Part shown: piece by piece, positions 1 to 7,014 of the stretch
Layout: the number at the start of each line of letters is the position of its first letter
Position numbering within the stretch: the stretch's first letter is position 1
NCBI GenBank assembly: GCA_031268055.1
Contig: JAIRXY010000125.1
Span: 1-20,509 of the forward strand
Source of the DNA: Prevotellaceae bacterium
Lineage (GTDB): Bacteria > Bacteroidota > Bacteroidia > Bacteroidales > UBA932
Reading direction: 5' to 3'
DNA length: 20,509 nucleotides
Notes under the pieces: model-generated
Seen by the model: only the letters and a program-made list of their open reading frames with translations
What the model was told of the DNA's origin: nothing
Databases searched by the model: none
Position numbers and translations under genes: made by a program

Positions 1-54
1 TGCTTCATACTCGCTATTTTATGTTGCAAAAACATGCACGTATTTTTGCGGTGG

Positions 55-85
55 CAAAAGTACACCTTTTTCATAAAAGCGCAAA
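55..85 (-). promoter_or_regulatory. Bacteroidota-type promoter reading left out of the window
   Basis: On the minus strand TTTG (85-82) is followed after exactly 19 bases by TACTTTTG (62-55), an excellent match to the Bacteroidota sigma factor consensus TTTG-N19-21-TAnnTTTG. A minus-strand ATG lies at 8-6, so a gene probably starts there and continues past the left edge; too little is present to name it. A 7-bp inverted repeat, GCGCAAA and TTTGCGC (79-85 and 92-98), overlaps the -33 box and could be an operator. That last point is inference. Confidence 0.6.
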
Positions 86-290
86 ATTATATTTGCGCAA
101 CTTTTTTTGGCCTTCACCACCTGACGTTCAACCTGTCGTAGTATGGCGTAGGGCTTGCGCCTCACCGTCCCCTCCACGTTACCAAAACCAGCACATCGGT
201 AGCGTCAAGAGAGCAGCCCCATCACCCGCTGCACGTGGCCGCACGCCAATGCCTCGCCGTTGGTGTATAGAATTAGGTTGTGCCATTTTG

Positions 291-325
291 CAGGGGCGCA
301 CCTGCGTGTGCGCCCTGTAATTTTT
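291..325 (+). terminator. GC-rich hairpin followed by a T-run
   Basis: CAGGGGCGCAC (291-301) pairs with GTGCGCCCTG (308-317) with one bulged G and a 6-nt loop, and is followed by TAATTTTT. It has the shape of a rightward intrinsic terminator, but no rightward gene is visible upstream. It may instead be a copy of a small dispersed hairpin. The stretch 100-290 is GC-rich and I see no convincing gene in it. Confidence 0.4.
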
Positions 326-329
326 CCAC

Positions 330-356
330 AAAAAAAAGCCCGCCGGAGCGAGCTTT
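330..356 (-). terminator. intrinsic terminator, leftward
   Basis: On the minus strand AAAGCTCGC and GCGGGCTTT form a 9-bp stem (one G-U pair) closed by the tetraloop UCCG on a C-G pair, which fits the stable UNCG loop type. The stem runs straight into eight T (337-330). The mispair on the plus strand (C against A) becomes a G-U pair only in the leftward RNA, which supports leftward use. Confidence 0.7.
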
Positions 357-414
357 CAAAGGACAGAATTTAATTTGAGGGTGCTGAAATTGGCAGGGGG
401 AAACCCAATAGAAA
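330..414 (-). ncRNA. candidate small RNA gene, about 80 nt
   Basis: A minus-strand promoter box TACCTTTG (427-420) is followed by about 80 nt and then a strong intrinsic terminator (356-330), with no start codon and reading frame that would make a credible peptide. The transcript can fold: AUUGG (409-405) pairs with CCAAU (393-389), or alternatively GGG-UUU-CCC forms a mini-hairpin. The layout of promoter, short structured body and terminator resembles the Bacteroidales-1 RNA class, but I cannot confirm membership by eye. It lies just downstream of the leftward ATPase gene, so the alternative is that the hairpin is simply that gene's terminator. The separate promoter box argues for an independent transcript. 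Confidence 0.45.
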
Positions 415-419
415 CATCA

Positions 420-427
420 CAAAGGTA
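420..427 (-). promoter_or_regulatory. -7 box of the candidate small RNA
   Basis: The minus strand reads TACCTTTG, a perfect TAnnTTTG -7 element. No good TTTG was found at the expected -33 distance, so the match is to half of the consensus only. Initiation would be expected near 413-415. Confidence 0.45.
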
Positions 428-449
428 CAACTTTATTACTATCTACTTA

Positions 450-1583
450 CTATTGAATAAAATCCAAGTAATTTATTTGATTTACGACCTGAAATGTTGC
501 CTGCGGATAATTTTTAGAGAATGCTTCGGGCGCTTTGGGCGTTTTTGCACCCCATTTGAGCTCGAATGCAGCGATGCTATCACCATCAACTTCTAGCAAA
601 TCAATCTCCTGACCGTCGTATGTACGCCAAAAATAGAAGTCATTATGCAGACTTTCATTCAGGTTTTTCTTTATGCGTTCGCTAATCAGATAATTTTCCC
701 ACAACGAGCCAGCATCTTGCCTGATTGCCAACGAGCTATACGCTCCAATAAGTGCATTTCTGATTCCGTTATCGTAAAAATACCATTTGCCAGACTTGGT
801 AATTTCTTTTCGTAGATTTCGGCTAAATGCGCCAAGACGATATATCACAAAGGTTTTTGAGAGCAAGTCAAGGTATTTTTCAACGGTATTTTTACTCATT
901 CCGAGCTTCCTGCCAAGCTCTTCGTACGATGCCTCGCTGCCCGTTTGTAACGCAATAAGCTGCAGCAGCTCTTTCATTTTAGAGGCGTTTTTTATTCCAT
1001 CAACCATCAAAATGTCTTTCAATAAGTAGGCATTGATAATATTTTTCAGATATTCTTTCCGATCATCGTTATTGTCCATCAAAACAACATCGGGATAAGA
1101 GCCGTAAATCAAGCGGGTTTCGAGATTCTGTCGGGTTTGTAGCGCTGTTTCTGTGGAGGATAGCTCTTTTTGAGAAAAGGCGGTTAAGTGAAACGGCCTA
1201 CTCCGCCCAACAAGCGGCTCGCCCAATTTGTTGAAAAGGTCGAAAGACGATGAGCCGCTGGCAATGATTTTAAGCTCCGGAATCTCATCAACCATCAACT
1301 TCAGCTTTGCCCCTATGCCGGGAATATGCTGCGCCTCGTCGATGGAAAGTATAGCTACGCCATTCAATAAATTACGGTAGTTGGCTATGCTGCGATTCTC
1401 AAGCAGCGCAAGCGTATCGTAATCTTCGCCGTTGAGCGACAAAACTTTACCGTTGAGCTGCCTTACAATTTGATTCATCAGTACGGTTTTGCCTACACGC
1501 CGCGCCCCCAAAATAAGTACTACTTTGTTGGGGGTCAAAGCTTTTTCGATTTTTTGCTGCAAATCTCTTTTTATTTCATTCAT
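450..1583 (-). CDS. AAA-type ATPase with DUF4143 C-terminal domain
   Basis: A 377-residue protein of the AAA_14/DUF4143 family, common in Bacteroidota and archaea and with no settled cellular role. The Walker A motif GARRVGKT lies near residues 26-33, Walker B ILSIDEAQ near 78-85, and a sensor-like SGSSS follows. The C-terminal domain carries EIDLLE...AFELKW, a pattern compatible with a degenerate PD-(D/E)xK nuclease fold (inference). The middle holds a winged-helix-like stretch (YEELGRKLGMSKNTVEKYLDLL). Length and both ends look intact. It is a single leftward gene, base composition is more AT-rich than porQ next door, and members are often found as mobile singletons. It could be the ATPase part of an unrecognised toxin or defence module, but no partner is visible. 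Confidence 0.85.
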   Translation of the reverse strand: MNEIKRDLQQKIEKALTPNKVVLILGARRVGKTVLMNQIVRQLNGKVLSLNGEDYDTLALLENRSIANYRNLLNGVAILSIDEAQHIPGIGAKLKLMVDEIPELKIIASGSSSFDLFNKLGEPLVGRSRPFHLTAFSQKELSSTETALQTRQNLETRLIYGSYPDVVLMDNNDDRKEYLKNIINAYLLKDILMVDGIKNASKMKELLQLIALQTGSEASYEELGRKLGMSKNTVEKYLDLLSKTFVIYRLGAFSRNLRKEITKSGKWYFYDNGIRNALIGAYSSLAIRQDAGSLWENYLISERIKKNLNESLHNDFYFWRTYDGQEIDLLEVDGDSIAAFELKWGAKTPKAPEAFSKNYPQATFQVVNQINYLDFIQ

Positions 1584-1933
1584 AGAGCTATTGATTTTAA
1601 AGCTGCCGTAAATGTAAAAAAAGTTTTTTGATTGACGAAATTTATAGTAAAACAGTCAACCCAATGACGAATATGTAGTATCTGTAATTTTTCCTGAGCT
1701 GATAACGGAAAAAGCTTGCGGGTTTTAGGTATCACCTAAAAAAAAATTAGCGATGCCGCCTCCTCCACGCTCTCAAGCTTTGCCTCAGCCAAAGTCACTA
1801 TCACCTCCGAGTAGGGCTGAGGAGCGCGCGCAGGCTGCGCAAAAATTCATCATCCTTTTTGCCTATTATCTCAAGATTTTCGTGTATATTTGCCCCAATT
1901 TCCACATTATTATTGGTTGACAAATCCTGATAA
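1584..1933. other. intergenic region between divergent genes; hairpin and possible gene remnant
   Basis: The gap contains a perfect inverted repeat, TTTTAGGT-ATC-ACCTAAAA (1723-1741), and then an unusually GC-rich patch (about 1750-1845). On the minus strand this patch reads as protein-like sequence in two overlapping frames: one through about 1915-1813 containing KKDDEFLRSLRALL, the other down to a stop at 1736 containing SEVIVTLAEAKLESVEEAA. A single frameshift would join them, which suggests a decayed gene end. I do not recognise the family and chance is possible. Confidence 0.25.
1885..1892 (+). promoter_or_regulatory. -7 box upstream of porQ
   Basis: TATATTTG matches TAnnTTTG, about 40 bases before the porQ start. 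The nearest TTTG (1858-1861) is 23 bases upstream, slightly further than usual. Confidence 0.5.
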
Positions 1934-2953
1934 ATGCTCAAGAAAACAGGCGCAATATTCCTTTTTTTTGCTTTGGCAGCTACGCCGCTTCTGGCTCAGT
2001 TGGGAGGTGAGAGTACGTACAACTTTCTCAAGATAAACGCGTCGCCCAAGTCGGCGGCGTTGGCGGGGGCGTGCCTTACGCCGCTGCACAACGATGTGGG
2101 CATGGCGCCGCACAACCCTGCGCTGCTCGATAGCAGCATGCACAACACCTATGCGCTGACCTACCTTGCCTACCTTGCCGGAATTTCGCACAGCAGCCTT
2201 GCCGGTGCGTGGCGTACGGGCAGCGCGGGTATGCTTGGCGCTAGCGTAGTGAGCCTCAACTACGGCGCGTTTGAAGCGTGGGATGAGGCCGGCGAAGAAA
2301 ACGGACGCTTTAACGCCAACGAGTTTGTTGTGGGGCTGCACTACTCGCACAGCATGTTCAACTTTCTTAGCCTTGCGGCAAGCCTCAACACCATTATTTC
2401 GCAGCTGGAGCGGTACAGCTCATACGGCATGGCGCTCAACCTTGGAGCGCGCTACCGCAGCCCGGACAGGCTGCTGAACGCAACGCTATCGCTCAAAAAC
2501 ATCGGCGTTCAGCTTAAGCCATACTACGAGAACAACCGCGAAAAGTTACCGTTTGAAATTCAGCTGGGCATTGCAAAAAAGCTTGAGAGAGCGCCTTTGG
2601 GGTTTTCTATTACGCTCAACGATTTACAATCTTTCAGCGTGTATAACAACACGCAAGACCGAGGTAGCACGCTCGACAAAAGCCAGCAGAGTGAAAGCGT
2701 AGCGACCAAAATTGCCAAGGAGTTCATGAGCCACCTGTCGCTGGGAGTAGAGGTTGCCCCGTCCAAATATTTTTACGCTATGGCAGGCTACAACTTCAGG
2801 CGCAGCAATGAGCTTTCCATAGCAGAGGGCAGCGCAGGGACAGGGTTTTCGTTTGGGTTGGGCATACTCCTAAAGCGCGTTGAGCTCATTTATGCACGGG
2901 CAATTTACCACGCAGGAGGAGCGACAAACCATTTTGGAATTGTGCTGAAGTGA
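1934..2953 (+). CDS. porQ: type IX secretion system protein PorQ
   Basis: A 339-residue outer-membrane beta-barrel protein of the PorV/PorQ (FadL-like) family. It has a signal peptide (MLKKTGAIFLFF to about LLAQ, residues 1-21), followed by the typical N-terminal motif GGESTYNFLKINASPKSAAL and an NPALL motif shared with PorV/PorP-like barrels. Alternating aromatic and glycine-rich strands continue to the end. PorQ cooperates with PorU, PorV and PorZ in the attachment complex that processes type IX secretion cargo at the cell surface. The neighbour supports the call: porQ directly followed by cmk is a recurrent arrangement in Bacteroidota. The 47-nt gap to cmk suggests cotranscription from the promoter at 1885. 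No type IX cargo (C-terminal signal) gene is seen in this window. Confidence 0.82.
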   Translation: MLKKTGAIFLFFALAATPLLAQLGGESTYNFLKINASPKSAALAGACLTPLHNDVGMAPHNPALLDSSMHNTYALTYLAYLAGISHSSLAGAWRTGSAGMLGASVVSLNYGAFEAWDEAGEENGRFNANEFVVGLHYSHSMFNFLSLAASLNTIISQLERYSSYGMALNLGARYRSPDRLLNATLSLKNIGVQLKPYYENNREKLPFEIQLGIAKKLERAPLGFSITLNDLQSFSVYNNTQDRGSTLDKSQQSESVATKIAKEFMSHLSLGVEVAPSKYFYAMAGYNFRRSNELSIAEGSAGTGFSFGLGILLKRVELIYARAIYHAGGATNHFGIVLK

Positions 2954-3000
2954 AAGAGAATGCGAAGTCCGCATTTTGAGTTGAAGAAATCTGAAATCTA

Positions 3001-3687
3001 ATGAACATCATCATCGCCATCGACGGGTATTCATCGTGCGGTAAGAGCACGTTTACCAAGGCCATAGCCGCAAAGCTGGGCTACACCTTTATTGACACCG
3101 GCGCCATGTACCGCGCAGCTACGCTGTACGCCATGCGCCACCACCTGATAAACGCCGACGGAAGCGTGAAAAAAGAGGAGCTCTCCGCAGCGCTGCCGCT
3201 CGTCAACATAAAGCTGGTGCGCAGCGCACAGAGTGGAGAGAATAGCGTTCTTTTGAATGGCGAGGACGTTACGGAGGAAATACGCTTAGCCGGCGTATCG
3301 GACAACGTGAGCCGCGTGAGCGAGCTTGCCCCGGTGCGCGAGCTGATGGTTGCGCAGCAGCGGGCAATGGGGCAGGACAAGGCAATAGTAATGGACGGAC
3401 GTGACATAGGAACGGTTGTTTTTCCGCACGCCGAACTTAAAATTTTTATGACGGCATCGCCTGAAATTCGCGCACAGCGCCGATACAAGGAGCTGGTAGC
3501 AAAAGGGGTGGAGACTTCGCTTAGCGAGGTAGAGCGCAACATCCGGCAGCGCGACGCCATAGACGAGAATCGCGCGGTAAGCCCTCTCCGCAAAGCCGAC
3601 GATGCCGTGCTGCTGGACAACAGCTACATGAGCATAGATGAGCAGGTAGAGTGGGCGCTAAAGCTGATTACTTCCACTCAACTTTAG
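3001..3687 (+). CDS. cmk: cytidylate kinase
   Basis: A 228-residue cytosolic enzyme that phosphorylates CMP and dCMP with ATP, feeding pyrimidine nucleotide synthesis. The P-loop GYSSCGKST is at residues 9-17, the DTGAMYRA segment that binds the acceptor nucleotide follows, and MDGRDIGTVVFP marks the conserved CMP-binding region. The arginine-rich lid (RAQRRYKEL, NIRQRD) is present. Length is normal for the family. Its last 20 bases overlap the 3' end of the convergent alkaline phosphatase gene, so the two transcripts run into each other and no separate terminator fits between them. Confidence 0.95.
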   Translation: MNIIIAIDGYSSCGKSTFTKAIAAKLGYTFIDTGAMYRAATLYAMRHHLINADGSVKKEELSAALPLVNIKLVRSAQSGENSVLLNGEDVTEEIRLAGVSDNVSRVSELAPVRELMVAQQRAMGQDKAIVMDGRDIGTVVFPHAELKIFMTASPEIRAQRRYKELVAKGVETSLSEVERNIRQRDAIDENRAVSPLRKADDAVLLDNSYMSIDEQVEWALKLITSTQL

Positions 3688-5032
3688 CCGCCTTTGCTAT
3701 CTTTTTAGGGATATCGGTGTTGTCTATCTTTCCGCGAAACAGCTCGCTGCCCTCGCCAATGGCGTATACGGGCACCATAGTTCCGGTATGCCCAAAGGTG
3801 CTGTAGCTGCCGCCGTTCTTGGCGCTTACTATCCGCATAATACCTTTTGTCAGCGTTTCCGTGCTTTTCAGCGTGCAGGGAGTATCGTCGGTTGCAGGGG
3901 CGCTTTCGGCGCTTGTAGCGAACAAACTTCGCAGCGCTACCTCATCGCTGTAGCTGATGGTTATGCCCATGTTCTCTGCCAGCCACACCTTTAGCTCGCT
4001 GTACGAGATAGTTTTTTCCAGCTCTTGGGTTAACCTTTCCTCCGATGCTTTTTGCCTTTCCAGCCCTTGTATGCCAATGTCTCCACCTTCGCCGGAGCCA
4101 ACGCCCAAGCCGCCTGTTTCGTGGTCGGCAGTAACCACAATAAGCGTTTGCTTTGGGTATTTGCGGTAAAATTCGAGCGCAACCTTTACCGCATCCGACA
4201 GGTCTACCACTTCGCGCACCATGCTGCCGGCGTCGTTGCTATGCGAAGCCCAGTCTATTTTTCCGCCCTCTACCAAGAGAAAAAATCCCTTGCTATTTTG
4301 CAGCTTTTCTATGGCCAGCGTGGTGGTTTGCGCCAGCGTGTAGTCGTCGCTCGACTTGTCGATGACGTAGGGGTAAGCCTTTTGCGGCTTGCTTTCGGGC
4401 TGTAGCAGCAGCAGCTTCGGCGCAGTAGACGATTGGCAGTCGGCCAAGCTGCGCACAACCGTATAGCCGTTTTCTGCTATCAGGTCGAAAACGTTTTCTT
4501 GCAGACCCTCATTACCCTGAGGACTTAGCAAGCCTGCCCCCGAAAAGAAGTCGAATCCGCTCTTTGCCAAATCCTGTGCAACTTCGTAGTACATGCTGCG
4601 CGAAGGCTGATGCGCGTAGAATGCAGCAGGCGTGGCGTGGTCTATGCTTACGCTGGTGGTTATGCCCACCTTGTAGCCTTTTTCCTTGAGCCGGTAGGCA
4701 ATGCTGGTAAAGCTTTCCGTAACGTCTTCGTTCACTCCGAGGCGGCCATTGCGGGTTTTACTTCCGCAAGCAAATGCTGTACCGGAGGCCGAAGAGCAGG
4801 TGACCAAGCTGGAGGCCGAGTAGGTTGTAGAAAATCCCGCTGAGGGAAAGGTAGAGAAAGTCAGCGTTCCCGAGCCTACTGCCTCAGCGTTCTGGGCTGC
4901 AAGGTAATCTTCGGTAAGCGTTACGGCGCCAAAGCCCATGCCGTCGCCAATGAACAAAAAAACATACTTTGCCTGCGAATATGCAAGCGTTACGCTCAGC
5001 GTAAAAACGGTAAAAATAAAAATCTTTTTCAT
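3668..5032 (-). CDS. secreted alkaline phosphatase
   Basis: A 454-residue phosphomonoesterase with a signal peptide (about residues 1-19, MKKIFIFTVFTLSVTLAYSQ), so it acts in the periplasm or outside. Metal ligands recognisable from E. coli PhoA include D30 (FIGDGMG), EGGKIDWASHSND (Glu, Asp and His ligands), TADHETGG and the late FGHTG histidine. The nucleophile segment reads VTCSSASGTA: Ser80 aligns with PhoA Ser102, but the preceding Asp is Cys79. I believe some Bacteroidota relatives share that feature. The protein ends in KAAKVEWK with no type IX C-terminal domain. It is a single gene with its own upstream promoter box. Phosphate regulation is plausible but no Pho box was identified. Confidence 0.92.
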   Translation of the reverse strand: MKKIFIFTVFTLSVTLAYSQAKYVFLFIGDGMGFGAVTLTEDYLAAQNAEAVGSGTLTFSTFPSAGFSTTYSASSLVTCSSASGTAFACGSKTRNGRLGVNEDVTESFTSIAYRLKEKGYKVGITTSVSIDHATPAAFYAHQPSRSMYYEVAQDLAKSGFDFFSGAGLLSPQGNEGLQENVFDLIAENGYTVVRSLADCQSSTAPKLLLLQPESKPQKAYPYVIDKSSDDYTLAQTTTLAIEKLQNSKGFFLLVEGGKIDWASHSNDAGSMVREVVDLSDAVKVALEFYRKYPKQTLIVVTADHETGGLGVGSGEGGDIGIQGLERQKASEERLTQELEKTISYSELKVWLAENMGITISYSDEVALRSLFATSAESAPATDDTPCTLKSTETLTKGIMRIVSAKNGGSYSTFGHTGTMVPVYAIGEGSELFRGKIDNTDIPKKIAKAAKVEWK

Positions 5033-5125
5033 TTGCTGTTATGGTTGTTGGTTTATTGCTTATTGCTTGATGATAGCTGTTCAGAGAAAGAAATCATAGG
5101 CAGCGCTTGTCTGCTTGATTATGCG

Positions 5126-5133
5126 CAAAGGTA
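5126..5133 (-). promoter_or_regulatory. -7 box upstream of alkaline phosphatase
   Basis: The minus strand reads TACCTTTG, a perfect TAnnTTTG element about 95 bases before the start codon. The -33 box is not obvious. Confidence 0.45.
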
Positions 5134-5244
5134 GAAAAAAAATCCAACAACTTCGTTTGGGGGTCTCCTTTTTTACGCCATTTTGGGGGTGCATTTGACT
5201 TCGTCGAACTTCGGCTCAAGTTGTCGCATTTGTGTCGCCGCTAT

Positions 5245-5287
5245 AAGCACGCAGATGGCGCAGATTATGAAGATTGACGCAGATTTT
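5245..5287 (+). repeat. dispersed GAT-periodic repeat, copy 1
   Basis: It begins GCACGCAGATGGCGCAGATT (5247-5266) and continues to GACGCAGATTTT. The reverse complement of 12737-12778 and the arm at 18287-18326 share its length and its spaced GC(A/G)GAT units. Similar short intergenic repeats are widespread in Bacteroidota and other bacteria; their function is unknown. Confidence 0.55.
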
Positions 5288-5531
5288 GTCGTGTGCCTGC
5301 TGGCGCAGGCTGCAAGCCGTGCCGTTTTAATATTATGCCATTTTTTCCACGCAAGCAACGGTAGCGCCTGAAAATATTTTGCATGTAGCATTTATTTTGA
5401 TTTTGCATAATAGCTTGGTATTAAGTTAAAAATGCCGCTGTATTGCGCAAGCGAAGAAAAAATCAGAGATTAAATATTTTCTTTTTTCCGTAAATTTTTG
5501 TTTTTCAAAAACGTTATTCGGGAGTTTTTGC

Positions 5532-5547
5532 TACTTTTGTAAAAGTA
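5532..5547 (+). promoter_or_regulatory. -7 box inside a small dyad, upstream of the lipoprotein pair
   Basis: TACTTTTG (5532-5539) matches TAnnTTTG, and the same bases form a dyad TACTTTT-GT-AAAAGTA (5532-5547). The leader to the first start codon would be about 85 nt. A repressor site overlapping the promoter is possible, but AT-rich dyads arise easily by chance. Confidence 0.4.
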
Positions 5548-5632
5548 TGTAACCTGTCCATTTTTTTACTGAAGTGCGAAAAAGGGCATACGTTAAGTAG
5601 AAGTGCAAATTTCATTTATCCATTAAGCAGGC

Positions 5633-6166
5633 ATGAATATTTACAGCAAAATAATGCAGACGGGCATGGCGCTGGTAGCGCTATGTGGCCTCACATCTTG
5701 CCCCTACGAGCATTACGATGGGGGAGACGGCTACTATGAGCCTATTTACATGACGCGCCCCGAGCTGGAGGCGTCGGTCAGGTTTGATTCGGCACAGCCG
5801 TTGTACAGCGCCGGAAAAATCTACGTGCGCGCTCATCAGCTCTTTATTTGTGAGCCGTATAAAGGTGTGCACGTTATAGACAACAGCAACCCTCAGAAGC
5901 CGCGCCCCACCGATTTTATTGCGATTCCGGGGTGCGTGGACGTTGCGGTGCGCGGCAATATTTTGTACGCCGACAACGCAGTAGACCTTGTTGCTGTTGA
6001 CCTCGACCAGCGCAAGGTGGTGGCGCGCGAGCAAAATGCATTCAAAAGCATTGTACCTCCCAACGTCGGCTGGTGGTGGGGCGACAGCGAGGAGGGCAGC
6101 GGAAAAATAATAGTTGGCTTTGTGAAAAAAGAGTCCCGCAGCAGCAATTATTCGATATCTAAATAA
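5633..6166 (+). CDS. lipoprotein resembling the N-terminal part of LVIVD-repeat proteins
   Basis: A 177-residue predicted lipoprotein: hydrophobic signal with lipobox LTSC (Cys23), then an acidic, aromatic linker (EHYDGGDGYYEP). The body carries FDSAQPLYSAGKIYVRAHQL and KGVHVIDNSNPQKP, then a GCVDVAVRGNILYADNAVDL stretch. From memory these match the first third of Bacteroidota surface proteins with LVIVD/beta-propeller-like repeats of roughly 400 residues. Here the protein stops after this part, and the matching remainder is the next gene, 20 bases downstream, with its own lipobox. The acidic residues after the cysteine resemble a lipoprotein surface-export signal (inference). Substrate and role are unknown. 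Confidence 0.7.
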   Translation: MNIYSKIMQTGMALVALCGLTSCPYEHYDGGDGYYEPIYMTRPELEASVRFDSAQPLYSAGKIYVRAHQLFICEPYKGVHVIDNSNPQKPRPTDFIAIPGCVDVAVRGNILYADNAVDLVAVDLDQRKVVAREQNAFKSIVPPNVGWWWGDSEEGSGKIIVGFVKKESRSSNYSISK

Positions 6167-6186
6167 AATTTACTTTCAAATAGCTT

Positions 6187-6972
6187 ATGCATATGAATAA
6201 CCGTATTATAGTAACCTTTGCCGCCTGCGCCATTATGTTAACCTCTTGCGCAGGGGAGGACGGAGGTGTCAGCAGCAGTGAACCCTCTACTTCGGGGCAG
6301 GGAGGGTCAATGTCGCGCTTTGCCGTAGTGGGCAATAGCCTGTACACGCTCAACAGCCCTTTTATTAAAAAGTATGACATTGGCAACCCTGCGGAAATTC
6401 GCCCCGTAAACGATGGTATGCTACAGTTCAACGATGGCGAAACCATTTTTGTGCGGGATTCGCTCCTGTACGTCGGGTCGCAATCGGGCATGTACATCAT
6501 GAATTTGCAGAATTTGGTTCAGCTCTCGTTTATTTCGCACTTCGTTAGCTGCGATCCTGTGGTAGCTCTTGATACGTTCGCCTACGTAACTCTTAGCACA
6601 GGGAGTACTTGCAGCCGGGGCATATCAGCCCTCCAGCTCTACGATGTAAAAAATCCGCTTGAGCCTAAGTTTTTAAAAGGCTACTCCATGCTCAACCCGC
6701 GCGGGCTTGCCATACGCGACAGCTTGCTTTTTGTTTGCGACGACGGGCTGAAAGTTTTTTACGCCAAGCATCCGATAGACAGCCTGCCACGGTTGGCGCA
6801 CGAGAAAGGTATGGATGGGTACGATGTGATAGCCCGCGATACTACGCTGCTGCTCATTGGTAGCGACGGATTTTACCAGTACCGCTACCGGCCGAGTACT
6901 GTAAGTGGCAGGCTGCAAGTCTCGCTTGATGTGCTCAGCAGCATTTTGGTTGTAAAGCCCCAAAAAGAGTAG
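6187..6972 (+). CDS. lipoprotein resembling the C-terminal part of LVIVD-repeat proteins
   Basis: A 261-residue predicted lipoprotein with lipobox MLTSC (Cys21) followed by AGEDGG, an acidic motif compatible with surface export. The body starts GQGGSMSRFAVVGNSLYTL and proceeds through repeated short blades: NSLYTL..YDIGNPAEI, DSLLYVGSQSGMYIMNL, SCDPVVALDTFAYVTL, LQLYDVKNPLEPKFLKGY, RGLAIRDSLLFVCDDGLKVF. The 'LYDVKNP' pattern is the LVIVD-type propeller repeat. It is probably in one operon with the upstream lipoprotein and may form one propeller or a complex with it. A second in-frame ATG lies two codons inside the start used. The function is not known. The gene ends 42 bases before the convergent recQ. 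Confidence 0.72.
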   Translation: MHMNNRIIVTFAACAIMLTSCAGEDGGVSSSEPSTSGQGGSMSRFAVVGNSLYTLNSPFIKKYDIGNPAEIRPVNDGMLQFNDGETIFVRDSLLYVGSQSGMYIMNLQNLVQLSFISHFVSCDPVVALDTFAYVTLSTGSTCSRGISALQLYDVKNPLEPKFLKGYSMLNPRGLAIRDSLLFVCDDGLKVFYAKHPIDSLPRLAHEKGMDGYDVIARDTTLLLIGSDGFYQYRYRPSTVSGRLQVSLDVLSSILVVKPQKE

Positions 6973-7014
6973 CCCGCGGCGCGCAGCGTCGAATCAATCC
7001 TGCTTGCGCGCTTC

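Larger units (their letters stand above)
5033..5632. other. 600-base intergenic region between divergent genes
   Basis: It holds promoter boxes for both flanking genes (5126-5133 leftward, 5532-5539 rightward) and a copy of a dispersed GAT-rich repeat (5245-5287). The remaining sequence is AT-rich, with several short open frames that lack the look of real proteins. No RNA gene was recognised. Confidence 0.5.

Noticed and set aside
21..320. 99-codon plus-strand frame at the left edge
   Set aside because: Composition is Arg/Pro/Ala-rich without domain features, it overlaps a leftward promoter and ends in a hairpin; likely non-coding.
378..400. tRNA-Leu-like D-arm wording (GGGTGCTGAAATTGGCAGG) on the plus strand
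   Set aside because: No acceptor stem, anticodon arm or T-arm follows; the segment fits better as part of the leftward small RNA candidate.
1910..2350. 146-codon minus-strand frame antisense to porQ
   Set aside because: Arg-rich shadow of a well-supported gene, with no family resemblance.
4052..4405. 117-codon plus-strand frame opposite the alkaline phosphatase
   Set aside because: Antisense to conserved phosphatase motifs, with no recognisable protein features.
3668..5032. Alkaline phosphatase as a type IX secretion cargo
   Set aside because: The protein ends shortly after the last phosphatase motif; there is no 70-100-residue C-terminal sorting domain.
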